DNA of 64,000 nt from Serratia marcescens (GCF_029846115.1 NZ_JARVZZ010000001.1:2480001-2544000), one strand, 5' to 3'; numbered from the stretch's first letter, positions 18,866-26,819 are shown. Program-made: numbers and translations. The notes: generated by a model from the sequence alone, not told the origin.

Positions 18866-18888
18866 AAAGCCCGCCGGCGGCGGGCTTT
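18866..18888. terminator. Bidirectional terminator
   Basis: GCCCGCC and GGCGGGC form a 7-bp stem with the loop GGC, flanked by A-rich and T-rich tracts. It lies between the ABM gene and the convergent hydrolase gene. Confidence 0.85.
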
Positions 18889-18894
18889 CGTCTG

Positions 18895-19626
18895 TTATTT
18901 CGCTTCGCTGCCCACTTTCATTGCTCCGGCGTAGCTGGCACCCATTCCCCAGGCGGCGCCGTGGTCGCGGGCGATCTGCAATACGCCCCCCGCCGTGGCC
19001 TTGCGGCTCCAGTCCTGCTGCCATTCCAGCATTAATGCCACCCAGTTGATAGGGGTGGCGCCCGCCTGTATCAGACGCTGCATGGCGTTGTTTTGGCTGT
19101 CTGGCGTAATGTCGCCGGTGACGTCCGACAGGATATAAACCTCATAATCCTCGCCCAGGGCGGACAGCGCCGGCAGCATCACGCAGCTGGCGGTCCACAG
19201 CCCGCCGATGATGATTTTCTTGCGGCCGGATTGTTTGATCAGATCCACCACGCGCCGATCCTGCCAGACGTTGATGGCGGTGCGATCGTACACCTGCAGA
19301 TCCGGGCGTGCCTGCGTCACTTGCTGGAATACCGGCCCGGCGAAACTTTTGGCGTTAGCCGAGGCCAGAATGGTCGGCACGTTGAACACCTTGGCGGCCT
19401 TGGCGATACCGGCGGCGTTATTCACCAGATTGGTTTGATCGATAGAGGAAATGGTCATGCCGAACATGTCCTGCAGATCGACCAGCAGCAGCAGACTGTT
19501 GTCGGCGGTCAGCGGTTGCACATAACCCGCCTGGCGGCTGTCGGCGGCGGGGGATTGCGCCAGCGCGGCGACGGGGGCGGTGGCGGCGCTCAGGCCGAGC
19601 ATCAGGGCGAACAGGGTCTTTTTCAT
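18895..19626 (-). CDS. Exported isochorismatase-family cysteine hydrolase
   Basis: The protein has 243 residues. The start at 19626 is preferred over 19638 because GGAG lies 8 nt upstream and because it opens a standard signal peptide (MKKTLFALMLGLSAATAPVAALA|QSPA). The mature part is an isochorismatase-like fold: LLLLVDLQDMFG supplies the catalytic Asp, and GLWTASCVMLPALSALGEDYEVYILSD supplies the catalytic Cys. Relatives such as YcaC are cytoplasmic, so export is notable. Substrate unknown. It is divergent from a LysR-type gene 120 bp away, probably its regulator. Confidence 0.87.
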   Translation of the reverse strand: MKKTLFALMLGLSAATAPVAALAQSPAADSRQAGYVQPLTADNSLLLLVDLQDMFGMTISSIDQTNLVNNAAGIAKAAKVFNVPTILASANAKSFAGPVFQQVTQARPDLQVYDRTAINVWQDRRVVDLIKQSGRKKIIIGGLWTASCVMLPALSALGEDYEVYILSDVTGDITPDSQNNAMQRLIQAGATPINWVALMLEWQQDWSRKATAGGVLQIARDHGAAWGMGASYAGAMKVGSEAK

Positions 19627-19746
19627 TATTAACTCCATTTTTATCAGTACATTAAATTCACTTCACACTCAGGGAAGCGGTTGAATAAAGTCTACTGTTG
19701 TTTATTTGGTTAATAATCTATGGTTTACTGAATTAATAATTAACTT

Positions 19747-20655
19747 ATGGGACATAATGTGGACGTGCTACTGACGATGCGCGCCTTTCGCCGCGTGGTT
19801 GAGCGCAACAGTTTCTATAAGGCGGCGGAGGATCTGGCGATCACGCCGGCGGCGTTGAGCAAGCAGATTAAGCAGTTAGAGAACCGGTTGGGGACGCTGT
19901 TGCTGGTGCGCACCACTCGCAGCATGAGCCTGACCGAAGCCGGGCAGCTCTATTACCAGGAAGCCTGCCGATTGCTCGGCGAGTTCGACGCGCTGGAGCA
20001 GACGGTTGCCGCCAGCGCGCAGCAGGTCTCCGGCACGCTGCGGGTCAATGCGCCGCTTTCGTTCGGCCTGACGGTGCTGTCGCCGCTGCTGCCGCCGTTT
20101 ATGCAACGTTACCCGCAGCTGCAGGTGGAACTGACGCTGGACGACAGGGTATTGGACGTGGTGGCGGCCGGTTTCGATATTTCCCTGCGCATTCGCCGAC
20201 GGCTGCCGGATTCTTCCCTCAGCGCCCGGGCGCTGGGTGAAGTGCACCAGCGAATTTGCGCCGCGCCCGGCTATTTGGCACAGCACGGTGTGCCGCAAAC
20301 GCCGAATGACTTGCAGCGGCACAGCTGTCTGGCCTATTCCCTGGCGGAAAGGCCGGGGCAGTGGCAGTTCACCGCCGGCGAGGAGAGCCTGAGCGTGACG
20401 TTCACTCCCCGGTTGATCGCCAACAACAGCCTGATGCTGCGGGATATGCTGGTGGCGGGACTGGGCATCGGTTCGCTGCCGTCGTTCGTGGCGGATCCCG
20501 AAATCGCCGCCGGCAGGCTGGTGCGGTTGTTCCCTGAACAGATTGCCGAAGCGCATCAGGTCTTCGCGGTTTACCCGACGCGCCGGCATGTGCAGCAGAA
20601 AGTGAGTTTATTCACCGAGTTTGTGCGAGAACAGGGATTGATGACGGCGAATTGA
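19747..20655 (+). CDS. LysR-family transcriptional regulator
   Basis: The protein has 302 residues. The N-terminal helix-turn-helix is readable (MRAFRRVVERNSFYKAAEDLAITPAALSKQIKQLENRLGTLLLVRTTRSMSLTEAG); residues about 90-295 form the periplasmic-binding-like effector domain of the CrgA/AaeR-like subgroup. It is divergent from the exported isochorismatase-like gene, the usual arrangement of a LysR activator with its target. The GTG at 19759 is an alternative start; neither has a strong ribosome site. Confidence 0.9.
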   Translation: MGHNVDVLLTMRAFRRVVERNSFYKAAEDLAITPAALSKQIKQLENRLGTLLLVRTTRSMSLTEAGQLYYQEACRLLGEFDALEQTVAASAQQVSGTLRVNAPLSFGLTVLSPLLPPFMQRYPQLQVELTLDDRVLDVVAAGFDISLRIRRRLPDSSLSARALGEVHQRICAAPGYLAQHGVPQTPNDLQRHSCLAYSLAERPGQWQFTAGEESLSVTFTPRLIANNSLMLRDMLVAGLGIGSLPSFVADPEIAAGRLVRLFPEQIAEAHQVFAVYPTRRHVQQKVSLFTEFVREQGLMTAN

Positions 20656-20765
20656 CAACGGCGCACGGTTGTCATATTCATTAGTTATGAAAAAATCCTA
20701 TCGCCCATTCGCGCAAATTATTATCACCCTTCTCCAAAGGGTGGGATAGCGCGTGTGTCGCCAAT

Positions 20766-20793
20766 AAAAACCCGCCGGCAGGCGGGTTTTTTT
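20766..20793 (+). terminator. Terminator downstream of the LysR gene
   Basis: AAAAACCCGCC pairs perfectly with GGCGGGTTTTT around the loop GGCA and ends in seven T. It lies 110 bp after the LysR stop and 31 bp before the next gene. Confidence 0.92.
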
Positions 20794-20823
20794 ATCCCCT
20801 TCCGGCAACGACCGGAGAACGCC

Positions 20824-21321
20824 ATGAAAACCTACCCTGCAGTTTTACACCTGATGTGCGGCAAGGCCGGCGCAGGCAAATCGACGCTGGCGCAGCGTTT
20901 GGCGCAGCAACCGCAAACGCTGTTGCTGGTCGAAGATGCGTGGCTGGCGACGCTGTATGAACAGGAGATGGCCAGCCTGCAAGACTATGCGCGCTGTTCC
21001 GACCGGTTGCGGCGGGCGTTGGGCGGGCACCTCGTTCAGCTGCTGCGCGGCGGCTGGTCCGTGGCGCTCGATTTCCCGATGAATACGCCGGACAGGCGGC
21101 GCTGGGCCAAAGCATTGGCGGAGGAGGCCGGTGTTGCACACTGCCTGCACTTTCTCGACGTCAGCCATGCGCAGTGCCTGAGCCGGATAACGCTGAGAAA
21201 CGCGCGCGGCGAGCATCCGTTTACACTGAGCGAAACGGAGTTTGAGCGCCTGGCACAGTACTTTGTTCCCCCGGCGGAAGAGGAAGGGATGACCGTCTTG
21301 CGTTATGGCGAACAGGACTGA
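20824..21321 (+). CDS. Small P-loop (AAA/zeta-like) kinase
   Basis: The protein has 165 residues. The start at 20824 is chosen because the open frame upstream runs through the terminator. A Walker A motif GKAGAGKST lies at residues 13-21 next to a beta strand (AVLHLMC), and a Walker-B-like strand SVALDFPMNTPDRRRW follows near residue 80. A later segment with SRITLRNARGEHPF resembles the lid of gluconate- or chloramphenicol-phosphotransferase-like kinases. No substrate can be named. It is monocistronic, between two terminators or convergent genes. Confidence 0.8.
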   Translation: MKTYPAVLHLMCGKAGAGKSTLAQRLAQQPQTLLLVEDAWLATLYEQEMASLQDYARCSDRLRRALGGHLVQLLRGGWSVALDFPMNTPDRRRWAKALAEEAGVAHCLHFLDVSHAQCLSRITLRNARGEHPFTLSETEFERLAQYFVPPAEEEGMTVLRYGEQD

Positions 21322-21353
21322 AAACCGGCGCCATGACGGCGCCGGCAACAGGG

Positions 21354-21860
21354 TTAGGCTTCGGCGTTAAACGCGTTGTGGAAGGCGACTTCTGCACACG
21401 GCAGCGCGCCCTGGAAGGTGATGGCGCGGAAGTAGTCTTGCGGCACGCCCGGCAGGGTCAGCGCCGTTTGCGCCAGGAAGCCGAAACGGCCGTAATAGTT
21501 CGGATCGCCCAGCACCACGCAGCCTGCGGCGTGCCGTTCTTGCAGTTCGGCCAATAGCTGGCGGATCAGCCGGCTGCCGATCCCCCGGCTCTGACAGGCC
21601 GGCAGCACCGACACCGGCGCCAGCCCGTACCAACCGGCGCCGCCGTTGCTGAGCACGACCGGTGAGACGGACGCGTGCCCGATCGGTGTGCCATTGTGCT
21701 CAGCGACCAGCGACAGGGTGAGAGCGCCTGCCGCACGCAGCGCGTTGACGATAAACTGCTCGGTGTGGCTGCTGTGTTCGACATGCAGGAACGCGGCGGC
21801 GGTCAGGGTGGCGATGGCGCCGACGTCGGCCGGCGTTTCGTGGCGTAAAGTGATGTTCAT
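21354..21860 (-). CDS. yjhQ: GNAT acetyltransferase, YjhQ-like antitoxin partner of TopAI
   Basis: The protein has 168 residues; the start at 21860 has AGGAGA 6 nt upstream. The GNAT acetyl-CoA-binding motif is VLPACQSRGIGSRLIRQLLAE (about residues 90-110), followed by CVVLGDPNYYGRFGF, typical of YhbS/YjhQ-type acetyltransferases. It follows the YjhX/TopAI-type gene by 61 bp on the same strand. In E. coli the pair topAI-yjhQ is a toxin-antitoxin system in which the GNAT-family YjhQ neutralises the toxin. The antitoxin role here is inferred from that pairing; an independent acetyltransferase is the alternative. Confidence 0.75.
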   Translation of the reverse strand: MNITLRHETPADVGAIATLTAAAFLHVEHSSHTEQFIVNALRAAGALTLSLVAEHNGTPIGHASVSPVVLSNGGAGWYGLAPVSVLPACQSRGIGSRLIRQLLAELQERHAAGCVVLGDPNYYGRFGFLAQTALTLPGVPQDYFRAITFQGALPCAEVAFHNAFNAEA

Positions 21861-21921
21861 GGTTGTCTCCTGATCAACAAGGCTGAGTCGACCGGGCTGC
21901 CTGCCCGGCCGGTATCGATGA

Positions 21922-22179
21922 TTAACGGTTATCCAGCTGCGCACGCACGGCCTTGAGCCCGGCGAAGGTGACGCGATAAGGGCGCCCCTGGCGAGAGAGG
22001 ATCAGGCGTTTGGTTTTGAGCTTGGTGAAGACGGCCAGCGAGCAGTCGGCCAGGCCGAGCCCTTCGCGGGTGTAGCATTCGACGTGGGTGACGCGACCGG
22101 CGTCGTTGCGGGTGAAGGCGATATAGCCGCCTTTGGCCAACACGTGCAGCACGCGTTGTTCCGCTTTGGAAATGTTCAT
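21922..22179 (-). CDS. topAI: TopAI/YjhX-family toxin (UPF0386)
   Basis: The protein has 85 residues, the same length as E. coli YjhX. It reads as a winged-helix-like basic protein with the family signatures [30 protein letters not shown] and [15 protein letters not shown] [18 protein letters not shown]. coli TopAI inhibits topoisomerase I. The start at 22179 follows AGGA at an 11-nt spacing, a weak site in a structured leader. It is transcribed before the GNAT gene, from a strong-looking promoter about 170 bp upstream. Confidence 0.85.
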   Translation of the reverse strand: MNISKAEQRVLHVLAKGGYIAFTRNDAGRVTHVECYTREGLGLADCSLAVFTKLKTKRLILSRQGRPYRVTFAGLKAVRAQLDNR

Positions 22180-22273
22180 GTTGGGAGATCCTGTAATAAC
22201 CCCAGATACGCGCATCCCCGCGCAAACGCGCGTCGGATACGTCAGAGTCCCTCGCCATACGGCAAGGAAGCGA

Positions 22274-22300
22274 CTATCGGGTGGTTACAATCTCCAACAT
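22274..22300 (-). CDS. Eight-codon upstream ORF in the topAI leader
   Basis: On the minus strand GAGG lies 5 nt before an ATG that opens MLEIVTTR followed by TAG, about 40 nt into the predicted transcript and 95 nt before topAI. In E. coli, topAI expression is governed by a leader ORF (toiL) that senses ribosome-stalling antibiotics. This short ORF is the obvious candidate counterpart; translation is not proven. Confidence 0.5.
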   Translation of the reverse strand: MLEIVTTR

Positions 22301-22319
22301 ACAGGCCTCGGGCAGTGAA

Positions 22320-22338
22320 AAACGCCAGGGCGGCGTTT
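22320..22338 (-). promoter_or_regulatory. Hairpin at the 5' end of the topAI leader RNA
   Basis: AAACGCC and GGCGTTT are perfect inverted repeats with a 5-nt loop, starting within a few bases of the predicted transcription start and followed by TTC. It could protect the 5' end or act as an early terminator-like structure. Confidence 0.55.
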
Positions 22339-22348
22339 CAGCGCAGAT

Positions 22349-22377
22349 AATGTAGCCAATGGCCGGTTGGCTGTCAA
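22349..22377 (-). promoter_or_regulatory. Sigma-70 promoter and overlapping palindromic operator for topAI-yjhQ
   Basis: On the minus strand TTGACA (22372-22377) and TACATT (22349-22354) are separated by exactly 17 bp. The spacer is covered by the palindrome AGCCAA-N7-TTGGCT (22354-22372), placing a candidate operator squarely between -35 and -10, as expected for repression by a toxin-antitoxin complex or other regulator. Confidence 0.72.
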
Positions 22378-22380
22378 TTT

Positions 22381-22403
22381 GCCGGCGGCGGCGGGCCGCC
22401 GGC
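22381..22403 (-). terminator. Strong hairpin after cynS
   Basis: GCCGGCGGC and GCCGCCGGC form a perfect 9-bp, all-GC stem with a 5-nt loop, 11 bp past the cynS stop. The following minus-strand tract (AAATTGAC) lacks a T run, so termination may be partial. Confidence 0.6.
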
Positions 22404-22413
22404 GAAAGGCCAA

Positions 22414-22884
22414 TTAGAAAGGCTTGGTCGGCAGGTATTTGCCGTCCAGGGTGATCACCGCACGTTCGCCGCCGTCCGGATCGGCGACCTTTTTGATATC
22501 CAGCTTGAAGTTGATGGCGCTGATGATGCCGTCGCCGAACTGCTCGTGCACCAGCGCTTTCAGCGTGGAACCGTAAACCTGCAGCATTTCATAGAAGCGA
22601 TAAATGGTCGGATCGGTCGGCACGCCGCCAGGAATGCTGCCGCGCAGCGGGATGGTTTGCAGCAGCAGCACCGCCTCTTCGTCCAGCCCCAGCTTGGCCG
22701 CGACCGTGCGCGCCGCCGGTTCCGGCAGCGCATGCTGCCCCAGCAGCGCGGCGGTGACGAACGCCAGGCTGAGACCCGTGCCCTCGGCCAGCGCGTCGAA
22801 AGTCAGGTTATGGCGGATCTTGGCGGCCATGATGGTGTCGGTGAGCGCTGAGCGCGGGGCGGCATTGTGCAGAGAGTGTGTCAT
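22414..22884 (-). CDS. cynS: Cyanate hydratase (cyanase)
   Basis: CynS, 156 residues, has the normal family length. It converts cyanate and bicarbonate to carbamate/CO2 and ammonia. The helical N-terminal domain (residues 15-80) precedes the catalytic part, and all three active-site residues are at the E. coli positions: Arg96 and Glu99 in IYRFYEM, and Ser122 in GIISAINF. It lies 19 bp after cynT on the same strand. The bicarbonate consumed is replenished by the carbonic anhydrase CynT. Confidence 0.97.
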   Translation of the reverse strand: MTHSLHNAAPRSALTDTIMAAKIRHNLTFDALAEGTGLSLAFVTAALLGQHALPEPAARTVAAKLGLDEEAVLLLQTIPLRGSIPGGVPTDPTIYRFYEMLQVYGSTLKALVHEQFGDGIISAINFKLDIKKVADPDGGERAVITLDGKYLPTKPF

Positions 22885-22903
22885 GTTAGCTCCTTTTGTT
22901 GGC

Positions 22904-23557
22904 TTAAAAGCGGGCGATCGCCGGGGTGGCGGTCACGTCGGGATGGGTGGTGAGCGGCACGAAGCGGCGGGTTTCGCCGTCCAGCGCCTCGATAGCGCCG
23001 CTGGCGATGTCATAGACCCAGCCGTGCAGCGTCAGGCGGCCCTGATCCAGCGCCAGGGCGACGGAAGGGTGCGTTTTGATGTTGTTGAGCTGGGCGACGA
23101 CGTTTTCGCGCACCATCGACGCGACCCGGGCCTCATCGGAGGCGTGCGGATAAGCCTGATTGACCGCCTTCGCGGAATCGGCGTAACGCAGCCAGCCGGC
23201 GACCGTCGGCAGGTGCTCCAGACACTGGCAGGTGGCGATGGCGGTCATCGCGCCGCAGTCGGAATGGCCGCAGATCACGATATCCTCCACGCCCAGCGCG
23301 GCGACGGCGTACTCGACCGAGGCGGTAACCCCGCCGGGTTCGGGGCCGAAAGAAGGCACGATGTTACCGGCGTTGCGGATCACGAACAGATCGCCCGGCT
23401 CGCGCTGGGTGACCAGCTCTGGCACCAGGCGGCTGTCGGAACATGAGATAAACAGGGTGCGCGGGTTTTGGCGGGTCGCCAACTGCTGAAACAGCGCCGT
23501 GCGTTCAACAAAGGCTTCGCGCTGGAATTTCAGGAAGCCTTCAATCACCTCTTTCAT
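22904..23557 (-). CDS. cynT: Beta-class carbonic anhydrase CynT
   Basis: The enzyme has 217 residues. The start at 23557 is preferred over 23569 because GGAG lies 7 nt upstream and the protein then begins [12 protein letters not shown] as in E. coli CynT. The zinc ligands Cys39, His98 and Cys101 and the catalytic Asp41 are in place ([14 protein letters not shown]). It hydrates CO2 to bicarbonate so that cyanate degradation does not deplete bicarbonate. First gene of the cynT-cynS operon, divergent from cynR. Confidence 0.96.
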   Translation of the reverse strand: MKEVIEGFLKFQREAFVERTALFQQLATRQNPRTLFISCSDSRLVPELVTQREPGDLFVIRNAGNIVPSFGPEPGGVTASVEYAVAALGVEDIVICGHSDCGAMTAIATCQCLEHLPTVAGWLRYADSAKAVNQAYPHASDEARVASMVRENVVAQLNNIKTHPSVALALDQGRLTLHGWVYDIASGAIEALDGETRRFVPLTTHPDVTATPAIARF

Positions 23558-23608
23558 CCGTTTCTCCATTGGGTGTCGTTATGCGATGGCGGCATGATGA
23601 ACGCTTCT

Positions 23609-23649
23609 GGCTATAGGGTCTAAGACCCATTTATAATGCCAGCTATAGG
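23609..23649. promoter_or_regulatory. Candidate CynR operator region
   Basis: Between divergent cynT and cynR lies the direct repeat (G/A)GCTATAGG at 23609-23617 and 23641-23649, 32 bp apart (three helical turns). Between them is the palindrome GGGTCT-A-AGACCC at 23616-23628. LysR regulators bind such paired sites in the divergent control region. Confidence 0.6.
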
Positions 23650-23671
23650 TTTTACTAATAGCTGGGGCGCC

Positions 23672-24571
23672 ATGCTGCTGCGACACATCCGTTATTTTCT
23701 GGCCGTTGCTGAACAGGGCAACTTCACCCGCGCCGCCGAAGTGCTGCACGTCTCGCAACCGACGCTGTCTCAACAGATCAAGCAGCTGGAAGACACACTG
23801 GGGGCGCCGCTGTTCGATCGCAGCGGCAGAGCCGTGCGCCTGACCGACGCCGGTGAGGCGTGGATGCGCTATGCGCGGCTGGCGCTGCAGGATCTGGACG
23901 CCGGCGCGCGGGCGATCCATGACGTGGCGACGCTGGCGCGCGGCCATTTGCGGCTGGCGATGACGCCGACCTTCACCGCCTATCTGGTGGGGCCGGCGAT
24001 CGATGCGTTCTACCGCCGCTATCCGGGGATTACCCTGAGCATTGAGGAGATGGCGCAAGAGCGAATCGAGGCGCTGCTGTCGCAGGATCGGCTGGATCTG
24101 GGCATTGCCTTCGAGATGGCGCAGTCGGCGGAGGTGGAAGCGGCGGCGTTATTCAGCGAGACGCTGGAGCTGATGGTCGGCGCCGACCATCCCCTGGCGG
24201 CGCATCGCCGGCCGCTGACGCTGGCGGAGTGGCAACATCTGCCGCTGGCCTTGCTGAGCGGCGACTTCGCCACGCGCCAGTTTATCGATCGCTACTGCAC
24301 GCAGCTGGGATTTCGGCCGCAGGTGGCGGTGGAGGCCAACGCGCTGGGCGCCATCGTCGAGATCGTGCGGCGTGGGCAGCTCGCCACGCTGCTGCCGGCC
24401 GCCATTGCGCGCGAGAACCGGCAGTTGAAAAAAGTGGCATTGGCCAACGCTATGCCGGTGCGGCAGGCGGTATGGCTGCAGCGCAAAGGCGCTTACCGCA
24501 GCGCCGCCGCGCAGGCGTTTATCGCCGTCTTGCAGGAACAGGGCGTTACGCCAACGCCGGGCAGCCAATAG
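23672..24571 (+). CDS. cynR: CynR, LysR-family regulator of the cyn operon
   Basis: At 299 residues from 23672 the protein has the same length as E. coli CynR; the earlier start at 23636 would run into the operator. Helix-turn-helix: HIRYFLAVAEQGNFTRAAEVLHVSQPTLSQQIKQLE, then APLFDRSGRAVRLTDAGEAW. The effector domain has the CynR-like TPTFTAYLVGP and FATRQFIDRYCTQLGFRPQV segments. CynR activates cynTS in the presence of cyanate. Orientation, divergent from cynT, matches the E. coli layout. Confidence 0.93.
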   Translation: MLLRHIRYFLAVAEQGNFTRAAEVLHVSQPTLSQQIKQLEDTLGAPLFDRSGRAVRLTDAGEAWMRYARLALQDLDAGARAIHDVATLARGHLRLAMTPTFTAYLVGPAIDAFYRRYPGITLSIEEMAQERIEALLSQDRLDLGIAFEMAQSAEVEAAALFSETLELMVGADHPLAAHRRPLTLAEWQHLPLALLSGDFATRQFIDRYCTQLGFRPQVAVEANALGAIVEIVRRGQLATLLPAAIARENRQLKKVALANAMPVRQAVWLQRKGAYRSAAAQAFIAVLQEQGVTPTPGSQ

Positions 24572-24593
24572 CCACGTGGCCCGGCAGCATGCG

Positions 24594-25898
24594 CTATTCT
24601 TTATGACGCTCTCGGAACAGCAGAGTGGCTATCAGGCTGACGGTCAGCATGCCGGTCACGTACCACGCCGGCGCCAGCGGGTTGCCGCTGGTCTCCAGCA
24701 GCCAGGTGACGATCAGCTGCGCCGATCCGCCAAACAGCGTTACGCCGAAAGCGTAAATCATCGAGGTGCCGGTGGCGCGCACGTGGCGCGGCAGCGCCGA
24801 GACGATCAGCATGGTGCTCGCCAGCATGTTGATGCCTAGAGCGCCGATCAGCAGGATGCGGAAAACAATCGCCAGCCACAGGGTTTGCGTGGCGCTGAGG
24901 AACCAGAAGGTCGGGTAAATCAGGATCAGTGCCGCAAAGATCGAGAACAGCAGCGGCCTTTTGTAATTCTGGATCCGATCGACATAGCGCCCGGCGTAAT
25001 AGACTGCCACAATTTGCACCACGGAGGCGATGCAGCTGAACAGATAGGCGGTCGGGCCGGCGATGTGGTAGGTCTGCATCATGTAGGTCGGCATGTAAAG
25101 CAGCACAACATAAACCATCACGGTGCCGGACATGATGACCAGCACACCCAGCAACAGGTCTTTAGCATGGTTGCTCACCAGATCCCATACCGGATTCAGC
25201 GGTATCCGCGCACGATCCGGCTGTTCGCCGCTGTAGGTCTCTTCAAGGTGCTTACGGATATAGACGCCGACCGGAATGATCAGCAGGCCGATGATGAACG
25301 GCACGCGCCAGCCCCAGGCATAAAGCGCCTCTTCCGGCAGAAAATAGGTGAGCGCCAGCCCACAAGAGGCGCCGAGCAGGGCGCTGACGCCCTGGCTGAT
25401 CGCCTGCCAGCTGACGAAAAAGCCGCGCTGATTGGCGCCGGCCGACTCCAGCAGCAGCGTAGTCGCTGAGCCCACTTCACCGCCGGCAGCGAAGCCCTGA
25501 ATCAGGCGGCCGACTACGATCAACACCGGCGCCAGAACGCCGATTTGCGCATGGGTCGGCGCGAAGGCGATCAGGGCAGTGCCGACGCCCATCAGCACGA
25601 TGGTCATCAGCATGGCGGCCTTGCGGCCGACCCGGTCGGCATAGGCGCCCAGCACCATGCTACCCAGCGGGCGCATGATAAAGCCGACGCCGAACACCGC
25701 CACCGACATCAACAATGAACCGTAGGCGCTGTCGCTGGGGAAATAGAGTTTGCCGATGATGGCGGCAAAGAAGCTGTACACGGTGAAGTCGAAAATCTCC
25801 AGGCCGTTGCCCAGGCTGGCGCCGACAATGACTTTGTAATTTACCGCGCCTTTCTCCGCCGTTTGGCTTTTGGGCAAGGTTTTTTCAGCAGTGTTCAT
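24594..25898 (-). CDS. MFS transporter, metabolite:proton symporter (MHS) subfamily
   Basis: The protein has 434 residues with about twelve membrane segments. The MHS/KgtP/ProP-like signatures are GASLGNGLEIFDFTVYSFFAAIIG at the first helix, RPLGSMVLGAYADRVGRKAAML after helix 2, and GRLIQGFAAGGEVGSATTLLLESA. These carry organic acids, osmolytes or similar solutes; the substrate is not deducible. Although it adjoins the cyn genes it is not CynX and is convergent with cynR. A TTGTATGTACAA palindrome lies 125 bp upstream of its start. Confidence 0.88.
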   Translation of the reverse strand: MNTAEKTLPKSQTAEKGAVNYKVIVGASLGNGLEIFDFTVYSFFAAIIGKLYFPSDSAYGSLLMSVAVFGVGFIMRPLGSMVLGAYADRVGRKAAMLMTIVLMGVGTALIAFAPTHAQIGVLAPVLIVVGRLIQGFAAGGEVGSATTLLLESAGANQRGFFVSWQAISQGVSALLGASCGLALTYFLPEEALYAWGWRVPFIIGLLIIPVGVYIRKHLEETYSGEQPDRARIPLNPVWDLVSNHAKDLLLGVLVIMSGTVMVYVVLLYMPTYMMQTYHIAGPTAYLFSCIASVVQIVAVYYAGRYVDRIQNYKRPLLFSIFAALILIYPTFWFLSATQTLWLAIVFRILLIGALGINMLASTMLIVSALPRHVRATGTSMIYAFGVTLFGGSAQLIVTWLLETSGNPLAPAWYVTGMLTVSLIATLLFRERHKE

Positions 25899-26494
25899 CG
25901 TTATCTCTCGCGATAGGTGGACGGTGTGTTGTTATTATTTTCTGGCCGTGGTGGCATTATCCGGGACGGCGATAATCGCCGCCCGAAGCGGCAACAGAAT
26001 GGCAACGTCTCCTTTACATATACTTGTATGTACAATCATATGCAATGCGAGATCAATTAACGGGATAACGGTGGTTTGATTTTTTTAAGATTTTGTATTT
26101 ATATGTTTTTTTTGGATTTATGATGTGTGGCAGTGAGGTGATTTAGTGCCGATTTAGTGAGCTGTAGCGCATTAATCATTGAAAAAATCCTGGCATTTAA
26201 GAGGAGGGTCACAAAATGTCGCGTATAGCAGAATATGTGGCGATAGTCGGCAAGAAATAGAATTAAATAGAGGTGCGTTGACTGTATCAATGATTTTCAA
26301 GAGGTATTCAGGTGCGATTTATTCTTACCTGGTGCGGTATCTGGCGAGAATGAAATTCATTTTTTATTTTAATTAATACCGCTAATTAATATTTTTGGTG
26401 AATTTGTTCCAGTTATTGTACGGCTTGCTGCGTGAAGCCTTCCTGTGACTTTCATTGGCGTTATTAAATGCAGGTATGGCTCATCCGTCGGAAA
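25899..26494. other. AT-rich intergenic region upstream of the MHS transporter
   Basis: Apart from the operator-like palindrome at 26023-26036 I see no gene here. From about 26040 on, base composition drops sharply to AT-rich, and the few ORFs lack ribosome sites and family resemblance. It is part of an accessory segment that continues to the ybiT promoter. Confidence 0.6.
26023..26036. promoter_or_regulatory. GntR/HutC-like operator upstream of the MHS transporter
   Basis: CTTGTATGTACAAT contains the palindrome TTGTA-TG-TACAA. From memory this resembles the operator bound by HutC-type GntR regulators. Site type is a motif-level inference; no GntR gene is in the window. Confidence 0.5.
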
Positions 26495-26599
26495 CGCTCA
26501 AAATGTCACCAAAACTTCCCGCGATCTCTGAACCTCGTTGTGGCATAATGCGCGCCAAATCACATTCCCTATGTATAAAGAGCGAGCGCTGTGTTAAGC
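26495..26599 (+). repeat. Left copy of a perfect 105-bp direct repeat of the ybiT promoter/start
   Basis: These 105 bp are identical to 28646-28750, which carries the ybiT promoter region, ribosome site and GTG start. Just beyond the repeat the coding similarity continues weakly: the left copy reads MLSVNNIT then diverges and stops, against [11 protein letters not shown] in the real gene. Confidence 0.95.
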
Positions 26600-26632
26600 G
26601 TTAATAACATCACAGTGTTGTTTCATATTTAA
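26591..26632 (+). pseudogene. Remnant 5' end of ybiT
   Basis: The frame opened by the GTG in the left repeat encodes MLSVNNITVLFHI and then a TAA. The first eight residues match YbiT with one substitution; the rest of the gene is absent here and intact 2.15 kb downstream. It is a truncated duplicate, not a gene of its own. Confidence 0.7.
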
Positions 26633-26697
26633 AATTAAATGAAAATATTGTTATTTATATTTTAATTGTCCCACCCATTATTCAATGAAAGGTGGTT

Positions 26698-26817
26698 ATG
26701 TACATGTTGGATTCCTCTGGAATAGATGGTATTAAGAATGTCTATAATATTTATTTAAGGAAAGTTGAAGGGTTGTCAAATTTCAAGTGTAGGTATAGTA
26801 TTGAAATACCTTGATAT
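26698..26817 (+). CDS. Short ORF in the island (about 39 codons), uncertain
   Basis: ATG preceded by AAAGGTGG encodes a short peptide beginning MYMLDSSGIDGIKNVY and ending ...SIEIP near 26814. The ribosome site is good but there is no family resemblance. The other frames downstream also read for a while, so it may be the head of a frameshifted gene. Confidence 0.25.
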
Positions 26818-26819
26818 AT

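Noticed and set aside
21929..22258. A 109-codon minus-strand ORF starting in the topAI leader
   Set aside because: It runs through topAI in another frame, its translation is Arg-rich low complexity, and its ATG has no good ribosome site.
26099..26376. Two 60-65 codon ORFs on opposite strands in the AT-rich region
   Set aside because: They overlap each other, lack ribosome sites and resemble nothing; composition alone can give them.
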